A DNA stretch of 64,000 nucleotides from Neisseria sp. Marseille-Q6792 (GTDB lineage Bacteria > Pseudomonadota > Gammaproteobacteria > Burkholderiales > Neisseriaceae): positions 1,612,001 through 1,676,000 of the forward strand of contig NZ_OW969598.1 in NCBI RefSeq assembly GCF_943181435.1, given 5' to 3'. Every line of letters begins with the position of its first letter. Position 1 is the first letter of the stretch. Below are positions 22,057 to 30,404 of the stretch, one piece after another. Under the pieces are notes generated by a model, which had not been told where the DNA came from, did not search any database, and worked only from the letters and a program-made list of their open reading frames with translations. The position numbers and the translations under genes are program-made.

Positions 22057-23301
22057 ACCGCGTCTGCCGTATAAAAATTAGGCAGTCGTTCGTGATAAAA
22101 CGCAAACAGGGCTTCGTCGTCGACCAATACGTCTTGCTTGCGCGATTTGTGTTCGAGTTCGGTAATTTCTTTAATCAGCTTTTTGTTATGGGCAAAAAAG
22201 GCCGTCTGAAGATTACTTTCCTGCGCCACCAATGCGCCGCGGATAAAGATTTCGCGCGCTTCTTCGGGCGCAACTTTGCCGTAAGACACGGGACGGCGCG
22301 GCAATACAGTCAGGCCGTAAAGCGTAACGCGTTCGCTGGCGACGACTTCGCCGCGTTTTTGTTCCCAGTGCGGCTCGAAATAATGGTAGCGGACGAGGTG
22401 CGGCACTTCCTGCTCTATCCATTCGGGCTGGATAACGGCGACGTCTCGCGCGTAAAGGCGCGTGGTTTCAACCAATTCTGCCGCCATCACCCATTTGGGT
22501 TTGGCTTTAAACAGGGCGGAGACGGGGAAAAGGTGGAAGCGGCTGCCGCGCGCGCCGGTGTAGTCGTTGCCGTCGGGCGATTTCATGCCGACGTTGGCGA
22601 TAAGGCCGGTGAGCAGGGCGCGGTGGATTTGTTCGTAGCCCGCTTCTTTGGCGGCGCGGATTTGGGCACGGTGTTGCTTCTTATCCAGTTGTTTTTGTTT
22701 GAGCTTTGCCGCCAAATCTTGGTCACCCTTGCTTTCAGACGGCCTTAATTGTTCTTGGGAAGGAGGTTGTCTAAACGCGGCTTCTTTGGTGGTCAAACCC
22801 ATTTCAATCGCGGTTTGGGCAAGCTGGTGGTGCAACTCGCGCCATTCGCGCATACGCAGGTGCGACAGGAAATATTGGCGGCACCACTGCACCAGCTGCT
22901 TGTTGGACAAACCCTTGTCGCGCTCGCGCTGGAAACTGTCCCAAATATTCAGGTAGGCAAGGAAATCGGATTGCTTGTCGGTAAAGCGTTCATGCGCCTT
23001 GGCGGCGGCATCGCGCGCTTCCAGCGGCCGCTCGCGTGGGTCTTGAATCGACAGCGCGGATGCGATCACCAATATTTCCGCCATACAGTCGTGTTTCTTC
23101 GCCGCCAGCAAAATGCGCGCGATTTTCGGGTCGATGGGCAGGCGCGCCATTTGTTCGCCGAGTTTGGTCAGGCGGTAGCGCGTGTTGGTACCGATATGGC
23201 CCGAACTGTTTTGCAGGCCGTCTGAAACATTGGCTGGATTGGATCGGGCATCCATGCCTGATCCGCGTACTTGGTTTTTCATATTTTGCATAGTCTTGTC
23301 A

Positions 23302-23320
23302 GTCGGGCATCTTCCCCGAC
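23302..23320 (-). terminator. hairpin after lpt3
   Basis: GTCGGG and CCCGAC form a stem with a short loop between the phosphoethanolamine transferase gene and the C-terminal hrpA fragment. No long T-run follows, so termination may be weak. Confidence 0.45.
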
Positions 23321-23356
23321 ATCATCTAAATTTGTCTTTATTGGTTTTCACGCTGC

Positions 23357-24931
23357 TTATTGCGGATAAACATATTCCGCCTTGCCATCGCGAATGTTCA
23401 AGCTGCCTGCATCGCCTGTAATCAGATTGCCCGTTACCGAGCCTTCGCGACAACCTGAAACCGGCATATCGTAGCCCAACGTGTGAATCAGGAACGTTGA
23501 AAGCTGCTGATGGAAGGCAATCTCGCAAGGCGCAAAAGCCTGGTTGGCAGCCTGTTGCACGGCCTTATTCGGGCTGTACAAAACCAGCGGCACGAGATAG
23601 CTGTCGGGCTGCACCGTGCCTTGATTATAGGTATCTTGGCGCACATACTGGCCATGATCAGAGGTATAGGCAAACAGCCAGTTGCCGTCAGGCTGCTTTT
23701 GCAGCTGCTCGAATACGGTTTGAATCATTTGGTCGGTTTTGTGGATGGTGTTGTCGTACTTATCCACAATATTGGCTTCGCCGAATACTTTATCTTGAGG
23801 CTGCAACAATGCGCCGTATGGGACGTGCGAACCGCGTTGGTGCAACACGATAAAATGCTTGCCCTGCTGCAAATTGATTTTGTCGAACAACGGCAGCAGC
23901 TTCTCATCGGGCATATTGTCGTCGTTGCCATAGCCAAGCTGCGTCGGCTGAATCAGATGGTCTATCCATTTCTTACCGATTAAGTTCAAAATTGCCATTT
24001 GGTTCTCAGCCTGAGCGCTGTAAAAATACGTCTCATAGCCCTGCTCTTTGGCGAGGCGGAACATATTGGTATCGCCGCCGCTGATTTGTTCCAAGCCGTT
24101 GGCATGCGGTATGACGTTAAAGAAGCTGGGCAGGGATACTGCCGTCATAAAGCCTGCGGAATAACTTTGTTTCACAATCGGCTTAAAATCGGCTTGCGAC
24201 AGTCGAGTTAAAAATGGCGAAGTTTCGCGCCCGTAGCCAAACAATTTCAAATGTGCCGCACTTTCGCTTTCGCCCATAATCAGGACGATATTTTGAATAC
24301 TGCCTTGCCCGATTTTGCTTGGCGCAGGCTGTTTGAACACAGGAATCTTGCTTAAATCAAACAACTGATACGGCAACACACGTCCGACAAAATAACCGAA
24401 GCTGAAATAATTGGCTTTGATGCGGCTGTATGTCGGTTTGGGCGAAATACCGTGCTCTTGTTTCGTGTCGAACGAACGCACGAAAATCATCAGCATTAGG
24501 AAGGCAAACAGTATATCGGCAGAAAAATGCGTCTTACGGCGGAACTTGGCAAGGCTGCAAAACAACATGACTTCCAACACGCCCCACAACGCAGGCAGCC
24601 ACAACTTATCCAACATCGACGCCCCCGCGCCGCCGACTTCGGTAATCTCTTTCAGCATCAGCCAATAATTAATGCCCGTTATCCAGCTTTGATAAACCGC
24701 GTAATGCACATTGTTGGCAATAATGCTGAACGCAAAAAACACCGCAATCAACAAACGCGTCGCCTTATAACGCGCAAACAGATACAGCGCAGCAATCACA
24801 AATGTCAGCGCAAACGTTTCTGCCATTTTTGCAGCCGGTAAGGTTTCAATTCCGAATACAAAGCGATAGGCGATTTCGCTGGCGGTAAGTAGGGATGAAT
24901 ACAGAAAGAGAACGAAAAGGGATTTTTTCAT
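23357..24931 (-). CDS. lpt3: LOS inner-core phosphoethanolamine transferase (Lpt3 type)
   Basis: The 524-residue protein has an N-terminal membrane domain with about five helices (residues 1-160) and a periplasmic sulfatase-like domain from about 215. The nucleophile region is IVLIMGESESAAHLKLFGYG, with Glu and Ser in place of the Thr of lipid A enzymes. Metal ligands include the late SDHGQYVRQD. Such enzymes move phosphoethanolamine from phosphatidylethanolamine to heptose of lipooligosaccharide, affecting antibody binding and polymyxin resistance. The name lpt3 rests on its position inside hrpA, where I recall the meningococcal lpt3 to be; lpt6 is the alternative. Start ATG 24931. Confidence 0.8.
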   Translation of the reverse strand: MKKSLFVLFLYSSLLTASEIAYRFVFGIETLPAAKMAETFALTFVIAALYLFARYKATRLLIAVFFAFSIIANNVHYAVYQSWITGINYWLMLKEITEVGGAGASMLDKLWLPALWGVLEVMLFCSLAKFRRKTHFSADILFAFLMLMIFVRSFDTKQEHGISPKPTYSRIKANYFSFGYFVGRVLPYQLFDLSKIPVFKQPAPSKIGQGSIQNIVLIMGESESAAHLKLFGYGRETSPFLTRLSQADFKPIVKQSYSAGFMTAVSLPSFFNVIPHANGLEQISGGDTNMFRLAKEQGYETYFYSAQAENQMAILNLIGKKWIDHLIQPTQLGYGNDDNMPDEKLLPLFDKINLQQGKHFIVLHQRGSHVPYGALLQPQDKVFGEANIVDKYDNTIHKTDQMIQTVFEQLQKQPDGNWLFAYTSDHGQYVRQDTYNQGTVQPDSYLVPLVLYSPNKAVQQAANQAFAPCEIAFHQQLSTFLIHTLGYDMPVSGCREGSVTGNLITGDAGSLNIRDGKAEYVYPQ

Positions 24932-25185
24932 AATGGGCAGTTCACAATAAAAGTTGCAGGACGGGTTTTGGGGCTCGGCAACGGTATTCTTCAGCAGCTA
25001 TCTGTTTACAGATTGTTTTTCAAAAAACGAGAAGTAAATCTTAAATTCATAGAATGTCTATCTTAAAATCATTAAATATCAATAAATTACAAAATATCAT
25101 AAAATATCAAAATTTATCAACTTTTTATCAATGGAACTTTTGCTACGAATTTTTTATGATGCTACCTATCGTCATGGGGGTAATC

Positions 25186-25386
25186 ATGAAAAAATTTAGC
25201 ACCAATTCAAAAATCAATTCTTTTATTCATTCACTACTAAATAGGGGGTGAAAAATACAAAATAGGAAAAAGCACAATATTTTGGTAGCACCAAATAACC
25301 GTAAAATTGCAATCCCATCAACACCGAGTGATTGCAAAGCAATTCACAGTTTCACCAAGCAGATTAAATATCTTTTTCAGGAGTAG
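25186..25386 (+). pseudogene. HicA-like small protein with in-frame UGA
   Basis: ATG 25186, with GGGGG at good spacing, opens MKKFSTNSKINSFIHSLLNR-G and meets TGA at codon 22 (25249-25251). The same frame then continues without a break to 25386 as KIQNRKKHNILVAPNNRKIA with TPSDCKAIHSFTKQIKYLFQ. Together these read like a HicA-type dsRNA-binding fold, whose conserved position after the Arg-Gly is normally Trp (TGG). A single G-to-A change would restore a 66-residue protein. The last codons carry AGGAG, the ribosome site of the next gene, so the two are coupled. Confidence 0.6.
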
Positions 25387-25393
25387 AACTAAA

Positions 25394-25546
25394 ATGAGCA
25401 ATAAACAAGCCAATCATCAATCAAACATGAGCAATGCTAATAAAGGCACGTCAGGAACAAATAAAACGTATTCACAAAATCAGGGAAATCGTGGCTGGCA
25501 GATGAATCCACAAAATCCTGCGAATAGCGGTAAAGGCAAAAAATAG
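25394..25546 (+). CDS. Asn/Gln/Gly-rich 50-residue protein
   Basis: The very hydrophilic protein (MSNKQANHQSNMSNANKGTS to ANSGKGKK) is probably disordered, with the core GTSGTNKTYSQNQGNRG and MNPQNP. I recall similar short proteins in other proteobacteria carrying a misleading alpha-amylase label, but know of no function. AGGAG at 25379-25383 precedes the ATG. It lies between the HicA-like gene and the helix-turn-helix gene and is followed by a hairpin. Confidence 0.7.
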   Translation: MSNKQANHQSNMSNANKGTSGTNKTYSQNQGNRGWQMNPQNPANSGKGKK

Positions 25547-25563
25547 CCATTGCCTTGCCTATA

Positions 25564-25597
25564 AATGGCGATATTATACTTGGTATCGCCATTTTAA
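25564..25597 (+). terminator. hairpin between small gene and HTH gene
   Basis: AAATGGCGATA and TATCGCCATTT form a stem followed by TTTAATT. It may be an intrinsic terminator or attenuator in front of the HTH gene. Confidence 0.7.
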
Positions 25598-25616
25598 TTG
25601 GCATATTGGGGGGATT

Positions 25617-26303
25617 ATGGAAAACAAACAAACCGAAAAGACAGAAACACAATCTGAAAAAACAAAGAAAAAACCATTTAAGCAGACGAGAGAACTCGTC
25701 AGGTTGGCATTGAATAATGGTTGGACGCAAACTGAAATTGCTAAAACTTGCCGAACACAACAATCAGTTGTGAGTGCATGGAGCAAGGGCGAAAAATTGG
25801 CAACAGAGCAGCAGCTCAAACCTTTATTGAATTTATTCGGATACAAGTTACGCAGGAACACATTCAAGCTGTATTGGCGCAAAAATGCAGAGACATCTAA
25901 AATTGAATTTATTAAAGTAGAAGGAAAAATAATTTTTAGTCTTCTTATTGGTAAAAAAGATGGCTATAATAAATTTGTACCAAAATATAAATTTATCATT
26001 CATTATCAAGGGTGTGAACAATTTTATGTAATCTTAAAAGAGAAAATTTATGACGATTATGATAAAAGTTTAGAAGCAGCGACATGGCAAACTATTTTAA
26101 ATCAATCAATAGGAATTAGCGAGTTACTTCGATTTTTTGATAAATTAAGTAGTAAAGATATTGAAAATATAGATGGGTTTTGGTTGGAATTTTGTCGTAA
26201 CTTCCCTGGATATACTCAATCTTTACCTTTTCTCATTCGGCAAGCCTTGTTAAATCATGGATTCTCTGTAAACGATATTATTGAATATCAGGCTTCATGG
26301 TAA
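25617..26303 (+). CDS. helix-turn-helix protein of hrpA insert
   Basis: The 228-residue protein has a basic Lys/Thr-rich start (about 1-20), then an XRE-like helix-turn-helix at about 25-60 (NGWTQTEIAKTCRTQQSVVS, AWSKGEK). The C-terminal 150 residues form a novel domain rich in aromatic and Ile residues (KYKFIIHYQGCEQFYVILKE). Composition is strongly AT-rich. ATG 25617 has GGGGGG just upstream. It is followed directly by a probable structured RNA, which it may regulate or bind; that link is inference from adjacency. Confidence 0.78.
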   Translation: MENKQTEKTETQSEKTKKKPFKQTRELVRLALNNGWTQTEIAKTCRTQQSVVSAWSKGEKLATEQQLKPLLNLFGYKLRRNTFKLYWRKNAETSKIEFIKVEGKIIFSLLIGKKDGYNKFVPKYKFIIHYQGCEQFYVILKEKIYDDYDKSLEAATWQTILNQSIGISELLRFFDKLSSKDIENIDGFWLEFCRNFPGYTQSLPFLIRQALLNHGFSVNDIIEYQASW

Positions 26304-26304
26304 A

Positions 26305-26583
26305 ATACCTCAAACCCCCAAGGCAGGAAAGCAGCCTTAAATAAAATGCTATCCATTGGGCAATATTAAGCCTGACGATTTATCATCATGATTATTGATT
26401 AAGCCCTATGAAATGCCTGTTTGCATTCATAGTGCCAAGGTAAATCAAAATCTCGGCTTACAACTGTTGCTGTGAATACAGCTAGGAGAAAGGGAAACCG
26501 AATACCTGAAACACCGTTGTAAGAATTAGGGTCAGGGGTGGGTCAAAAACCAAGCCGTCAGTTAGCTGACCGCTTGGTTTTCT
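26305..26583 (+). ncRNA. candidate structured RNA downstream of HTH gene
   Basis: No protein is encoded in the roughly 360 bases between the HTH gene and the hrpA fragment, but nested stems are visible. These are AAGGC/GCCTT (26320-26338), GGGC/GCCC (26358-26406), TATGAAATGC/GCATTCATA (26407-26431), GCTGT/ACAGC (26469-26482) and the enclosing CTTACAAC/GTTGTAAG (26457-26523). The segment ends in a strong terminator. I do not recognise it as RNase P, tmRNA, 4.5S, 6S or a group I intron. The strand is inferred from the terminator and neighbouring genes. Confidence 0.45.
26546..26581 (+). terminator. strong intrinsic terminator
   Basis: AAAACCAAGC pairs with GCTTGGTTTT and, inside, GTCAG pairs with CTGAC around a TTAG loop. 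It can work on both strands because A and T runs flank it. Confidence 0.85.
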
Positions 26584-26626
26584 ACGTTTAAGTCATCTGA
26601 ACTTTATTCAATTTAACCTTAAAAGT

Positions 26627-26657
26627 GCAGGCTGCTTCACATTTTCAGGTAGCCTGC
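26627..26657. terminator. inverted foreign uptake-sequence-like repeat (AG-eikDUS)
   Basis: On the minus strand AGGCTACCTGAA (26644-26655) is the Eikenella-type uptake dialect. A matching GCAGGCTGCT arm at 26627 makes a stem just after the stop of the N-terminal hrpA fragment. It replaces the usual ATGCCGTCTGAA pair. Confidence 0.7.
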
Positions 26658-26664
26658 TTTCAAT

Positions 26665-28056
26665 CTAATTCTCCTCCACAGCCCCCAATTCCAGCAATAC
26701 CTGAAAACCGTCATTGATATACCGCGAATCGGGCATTTCTAAAAATGGAAATGCCGCCACATCGCCCAGGTTCAGCGATGCCATGCGCAGGATGACGGCA
26801 GCGAGGTTGCTGCGGACGATTTCTGGGTCGGTGAATTCTGGGCGGCTGTTGAAATCTTCTTCTGAAAACAGTCGGATACAGACGCCTGCGGAAACGCGGC
26901 CGCAGCGGCCGGAGCGTTGGCGGGCGGCGGCTTGGGAGATTTTCTCTACATGAAGCTGCTCCACTTTCGCCCGTGCGGAATAGCGTTTGACGCGCGCGAG
27001 GCCGGTGTCGATGACGTATTTGATGCCCGGCACGGTGAGCGAGGTTTCGGCGACGTTGGTTGCCAGCACGATGCGGCGTTTCGCGCCTGAGGGGTGGAAG
27101 ATTTTGTGCTGCTCGGCGTGCGACAGGCGTGCGAACAGGGGCAGGATTTCGTCGTTGCGGCGCAGCGTGGATTTGCGCAGGGCTTCGGCGGCTTCGCGGA
27201 TTTCGCGCTCGCCCGGCAGGAATACCAAAATATCGCCTTCGCCATATCGCGCCAATTCATCGGCGGCATCGACAATCGCGTCGGTCAGCTCGACTTCTGC
27301 GTCGTCTTCGTCTTTGCTGGTCAGCGGTCGGTAGAAGATTTCGACGGGATACGTCCGTCCGCTCACTTCTAAAACAGGCGCGCCGTTGAAGTGTTGGGAG
27401 AAGCGTTCTGCGTCTATCGTTGCCGAGGTGATGATGACTTTCAAGTCGGGGCGGCGCGGCAGCAGCTGTTTCAAATAGCCCAAGAGGAAGTCAATGTTCA
27501 GGCTGCGTTCGTGTGCTTCGTCGATGATAATCGTGTCGTAGGCGGCGAGATAACGGTCGGTCTGCGTTTCCGCCAGCAGGATGCCGTCGGTCATCAGCTT
27601 GACGCAGGCATCGCGCGAGGTGTGGTCGGTAAAGCGTACTTTATAGCCGACCGCGCTGCCGATTTCAGATTTCAGCTCTTCGGCAATCCGCTCTGCTACG
27701 GAACGCGCGGCCAAACGGCGCGGCTGGGTATGCCCGATCAATCCTGCCGCCCCACGCCCGAGTTCCAAACAAATCTTGGGCAACTGCGTGGTTTTGCCCG
27801 AACCGGTTTCGCCGCAAATAATCGTTACCTGATTCTCGGCAATGGCTTTTTTGATTTCTTCGAGCTTCTCGTGAACGGGCAGGGTGTTGTCGAATTCGGG
27901 TTTGGGCAATGCGGCCAAACGTTTCAAAAAGATTTCGTGCGATTTTCGGTATTTTTCTTCGACTTTGGACAAGCCGCCGTATTTGTTGGGATTTCTGAAG
28001 GCGGATTGCAGGAAGTGGCGGTCTTTGGAGAGGGTTTGGGAAAGGTCGGGAAACAT
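26665..28056 (-). pseudogene. hrpA: hrpA, N-terminal helicase core (gene interrupted)
   Basis: The 463-residue product holds the DEAH-box helicase core: Walker [14 protein letters not shown] (about 81-93), DEAH in [13 protein letters not shown] in [11 protein letters not shown], and motif [22 protein letters not shown]. It ends at ELGAVEEN, exactly where the C-terminal fragment at 20241-23291 would resume. HrpA unwinds RNA in an ATP-dependent way and helps mRNA processing and stalled-ribosome rescue. Whether the core alone works here is unknown; the accessory domains would have to be supplied in trans. Confidence 0.88.
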
Positions 28057-28133
28057 GATTGGTGCGTGTGCGGTAAAAAATAGAATTATAGCAAACGCTT
28101 TGGTTGGGTTCGGGCAATATCGGGATGGGGGAA

Positions 28134-28172
28134 ATGCCGTCTGAAAATCGCATTCTGTCGTTCAGACGGCAT
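28134..28172. terminator. inverted DUS pair
   Basis: Uptake sequences at 28134-28145 and 28161-28172 lie between the end of the ClC gene and the start of the hrpA fragment. A third copy overlaps the last codons of the ClC gene. Confidence 0.75.
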
Positions 28173-28246
28173 TGTTGCTGAAGTTTCAAGCGGCGGCGGA
28201 ACGGTATTCGAATCAAGGCGGCTGCCGGCGTTTGATCGGGGGCGTT

Positions 28247-29656
28247 TTAATTTTCAGACGGCATTCCCACTTTGCTGTTTGCGGTTTGCAGTCCTGGGGG
28301 CACATTGCCGGTTTGGGCGGCGGTTTCCTGCAGCACGCGCCGGCGGAAACGCATTCCCGATGCGTGGTAAAACGGCTGAGGAGAAAACTGGCGCGAAACC
28401 TGCGAGGCGAAAATGCAGGCAATCAGCATCCAAAACAGCAGGCTTTGCCCGCCGGTCATTTCCATAACGATGACGGCGGAAGTTATCGGGGATTGTGTCG
28501 CGCCCGCCAAAAATGCCGCCATGCAGATGAGGACGATGATGTTTGCACCGGCGGATACGTCGGCGGCGGAGGCGATGTGTTCGCCTAAGAATGCGCCTAT
28601 GGTCAGCGAGGGGGTAAAGATGCCGCCCGGTATGCCTGCCCAATAGCTGAAAACGGTGGCGAGCCATTTTGCCGCCGCCAGCCCGAAGGGGGCTTCGTAA
28701 ATGCCGTTTAGGGCTTGGGCGGCTTCATGGTAACCCGTACCGTAAGTCCTGCCCTGATAAAGCGTGCCCAATGCGGCAAGCAGCAGACCCATGACAGCCG
28801 AGAGCAGCAACGGATGATTGCGGACGAAGCCCCGTATTTTGCGCGGGGAAAATGCCGCCGCGCCCTGATAGAGCAGCCGTCCGAACAGACCGCCCGCCGC
28901 GCCGCAAACCAGCCCCGCCGCCACGACCCACATCAAAATATTTTCCAATACGCCGCCGTTGAAACCGGAAAAATACGGGTTGTTGCCCTGAATGGCGACC
29001 TGTATGAAACCAGAGGCGAGCACGCCCAAAAGAATCTGCCTTTCCCAGCGCAGCATGATGCCGCGCCCCAGTTCCTCAATGGCGAAAATCACGCCTGCCA
29101 GCGGCGCGTTGAATGCGGCTGCCAAGCCGCCTGCCGCGCCCGCCGCCATCAAATCGTTTTCCTGCATCCCTTTGAATGCCAAACCGTGTTTTTTGCACCA
29201 CGCGCCCCACGCGCCCATCACTGCCGAGCCGACCTGAACGGACGGGCCTTCGCGTCCGATGGATGCACCGAACAGCATGCCCAAAAAGGTAAGCGGGATT
29301 TTCAGCAGTGTCGGTTTGAGGCGGATCAGCCGTGTTTTTTGCGCGCCGTAGGGCAGCGACAGCGAGGCGATGACTTGGGGGATGCCGCTGCCCGATGTGT
29401 ATGGCGCATATTTGCGTGTAAACCAGGTGATGGCGGGTAATCCCAGCGGCAGGGCAATCCACGCGAACCATGGATATTTCTGAACCAGGCTGGTGTTCAG
29501 TTCCAGTGCAAAATCGGCAAGGTGGGCGAAAAACAGCGCGGTCAGGGCAACGAGTGCCGAGCCTGCCAAGAGGAACATAAAGGCGATGCTTTTGCGCGAC
29601 AGGCGGCGGGTTTGGCGGATTTTGCGGGCGATGCGCCGGGGAAGCGTAGGTGTCAT
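28247..29656 (-). CDS. ClC-type chloride channel/antiporter
   Basis: The 469-residue protein has the ClC membrane fold with the three ion-path signatures: GSGIPQ (89-94), GREGP (134-138, carrying the gating Glu) and GGIFTPSL late in the chain. Bacterial members usually exchange two Cl- for one H+ and help acid resistance. There is no C-terminal CBS pair; the tail ends GMPSEN from an overlapping uptake sequence. The N-terminus is basic (RRIARKIRQTRRLSRK), fitting the positive-inside rule. Confidence 0.93.
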   Translation of the reverse strand: MTPTLPRRIARKIRQTRRLSRKSIAFMFLLAGSALVALTALFFAHLADFALELNTSLVQKYPWFAWIALPLGLPAITWFTRKYAPYTSGSGIPQVIASLSLPYGAQKTRLIRLKPTLLKIPLTFLGMLFGASIGREGPSVQVGSAVMGAWGAWCKKHGLAFKGMQENDLMAAGAAGGLAAAFNAPLAGVIFAIEELGRGIMLRWERQILLGVLASGFIQVAIQGNNPYFSGFNGGVLENILMWVVAAGLVCGAAGGLFGRLLYQGAAAFSPRKIRGFVRNHPLLLSAVMGLLLAALGTLYQGRTYGTGYHEAAQALNGIYEAPFGLAAAKWLATVFSYWAGIPGGIFTPSLTIGAFLGEHIASAADVSAGANIIVLICMAAFLAGATQSPITSAVIVMEMTGGQSLLFWMLIACIFASQVSRQFSPQPFYHASGMRFRRRVLQETAAQTGNVPPGLQTANSKVGMPSEN

Positions 29657-29673
29657 GACGTGTATTCCGACAT

Positions 29674-29705
29674 TTCAGACGGCATATCCCAGTATGCCGT
29701 CTGAA
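29674..29705. terminator. inverted DUS pair
   Basis: Two uptake sequences (29674-29685 and 29694-29705) lie between the lrgB stop and the ClC gene start. Confidence 0.7.
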
Positions 29706-29711
29706 ACGGGT

Positions 29712-30404
29712 TCAAAATTCTAAAACGGGTATGATTAACGGGGCGATGAGTGCGGTCAGTACGCCGTTGAGCGTCAGCCCCAGTCCAGCGTATGCCGCCA
29801 TACGCCGGCTGCGTTCGAGCGAGGCGGCAATACCCATCGCGTGCGAAGCCGTGCCGAGCGACATTCCGACAGATGAGGGCATAACGACCGTGTTTTTCAA
29901 CATTTTGTAACCGGCAATCTGTCCGACCAGACCGGCAATGATGACGGTGGCGGCGGTAATGGCGGGAATGCCGCCGATGGAGCGGGTGATTTCGATGGCA
30001 ATGGGGTTGGTAACAGATTTGGATGCGAGCGAGAGGACGACTTCGCGTTCCGCGCCCAGCCATTTGGCAAAATACATCCCCGTAACAATGCCCGTAATGC
30101 TGCCTGCAAGTTGCGAAACGATAACGGGCAGCCACTGGTTGAAGATTTTACGGCGGTTTTGGTAGAGCGGCACGGCAAGTACGACGACGGCGGGCTTGAG
30201 CCAGAAATCGATAAACTGTGCGGCGTTGTGGTACACCGCGTAATCAATGTTGAGGATTTTCAGGTAGGCAATCAGCACCACGGTGCTGACGAGTACGGGG
30301 TTGCAGAAGATATTGCCCGTGCGCGTGCGCACGATAATCGCAAGCGCGTACACGGCAAGCGTGAGAAAAAGCAGGATGCTCGGCTGTCTGAGGATTTCGT
30401 TCAT
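29712..30404 (-). CDS. lrgB: LrgB/CidB-family membrane protein
   Basis: The 230-residue protein has six or more membrane segments and the family core SKSVTNPIAIEITRSIGGIP and GTASHAMGIAASLERSRRMAA. LrgB works with the holin-like LrgA to control murein hydrolase activity or export of small metabolites. ATG 30404 overlaps the stop of lrgA by one base (TGATG), so translation is coupled. An upstream in-frame ATG is rejected because it would run through lrgA in another frame. Confidence 0.92.
   Translation of the reverse strand: MNEILRQPSILLFLTLAVYALAIIVRTRTGNIFCNPVLVSTVVLIAYLKILNIDYAVYHNAAQFIDFWLKPAVVVLAVPLYQNRRKIFNQWLPVIVSQLAGSITGIVTGMYFAKWLGAEREVVLSLASKSVTNPIAIEITRSIGGIPAITAATVIIAGLVGQIAGYKMLKNTVVMPSSVGMSLGTASHAMGIAASLERSRRMAAYAGLGLTLNGVLTALIAPLIIPVLEF

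Larger units (their letters stand above)
20241..23291 (-). pseudogene. hrpA: hrpA, C-terminal two thirds (gene interrupted)
   Basis: From TRYRLTKLGEQMARLPIDP onward this is the C-terminal part of the DEAH-box RNA helicase HrpA: the ratchet domain, the OB-fold region and the long HrpA-specific C-terminus (RWMIEELRVSLFAQELKTPY). The helicase core is encoded separately at 26665-28056, separated by a 3.4-kb insert. The first 36 residues (MQNMKNQVRGSGMDARSN...) are not HrpA-like, and the start has no clear ribosome site. Around residues 400-510 lies an in-frame low-complexity insert derived from a palindromic GC-rich repeat. The last few residues (VIIIRNV) may come from the junction with the cassette. 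Confidence 0.85.

Noticed and set aside
23302..23356. Attachment-site duplication at the hrpA insert ends
   Set aside because: I compared the sequence around 23180-23300 with that around 26600-26670 and found no convincing direct repeat or integrase gene.
25054..25251. 65-codon frame starting at 25054
   Set aside because: Its upstream two thirds is AT-rich leader sequence without a ribosome site; the real start is ATG 25186 of the HicA-like gene.
26320..26338. 4.5S RNA-like motif (GGCAGGAAAGCAGCC)
   Set aside because: It resembles the SRP RNA tip only superficially; the surrounding bases do not form the long SRP hairpin.
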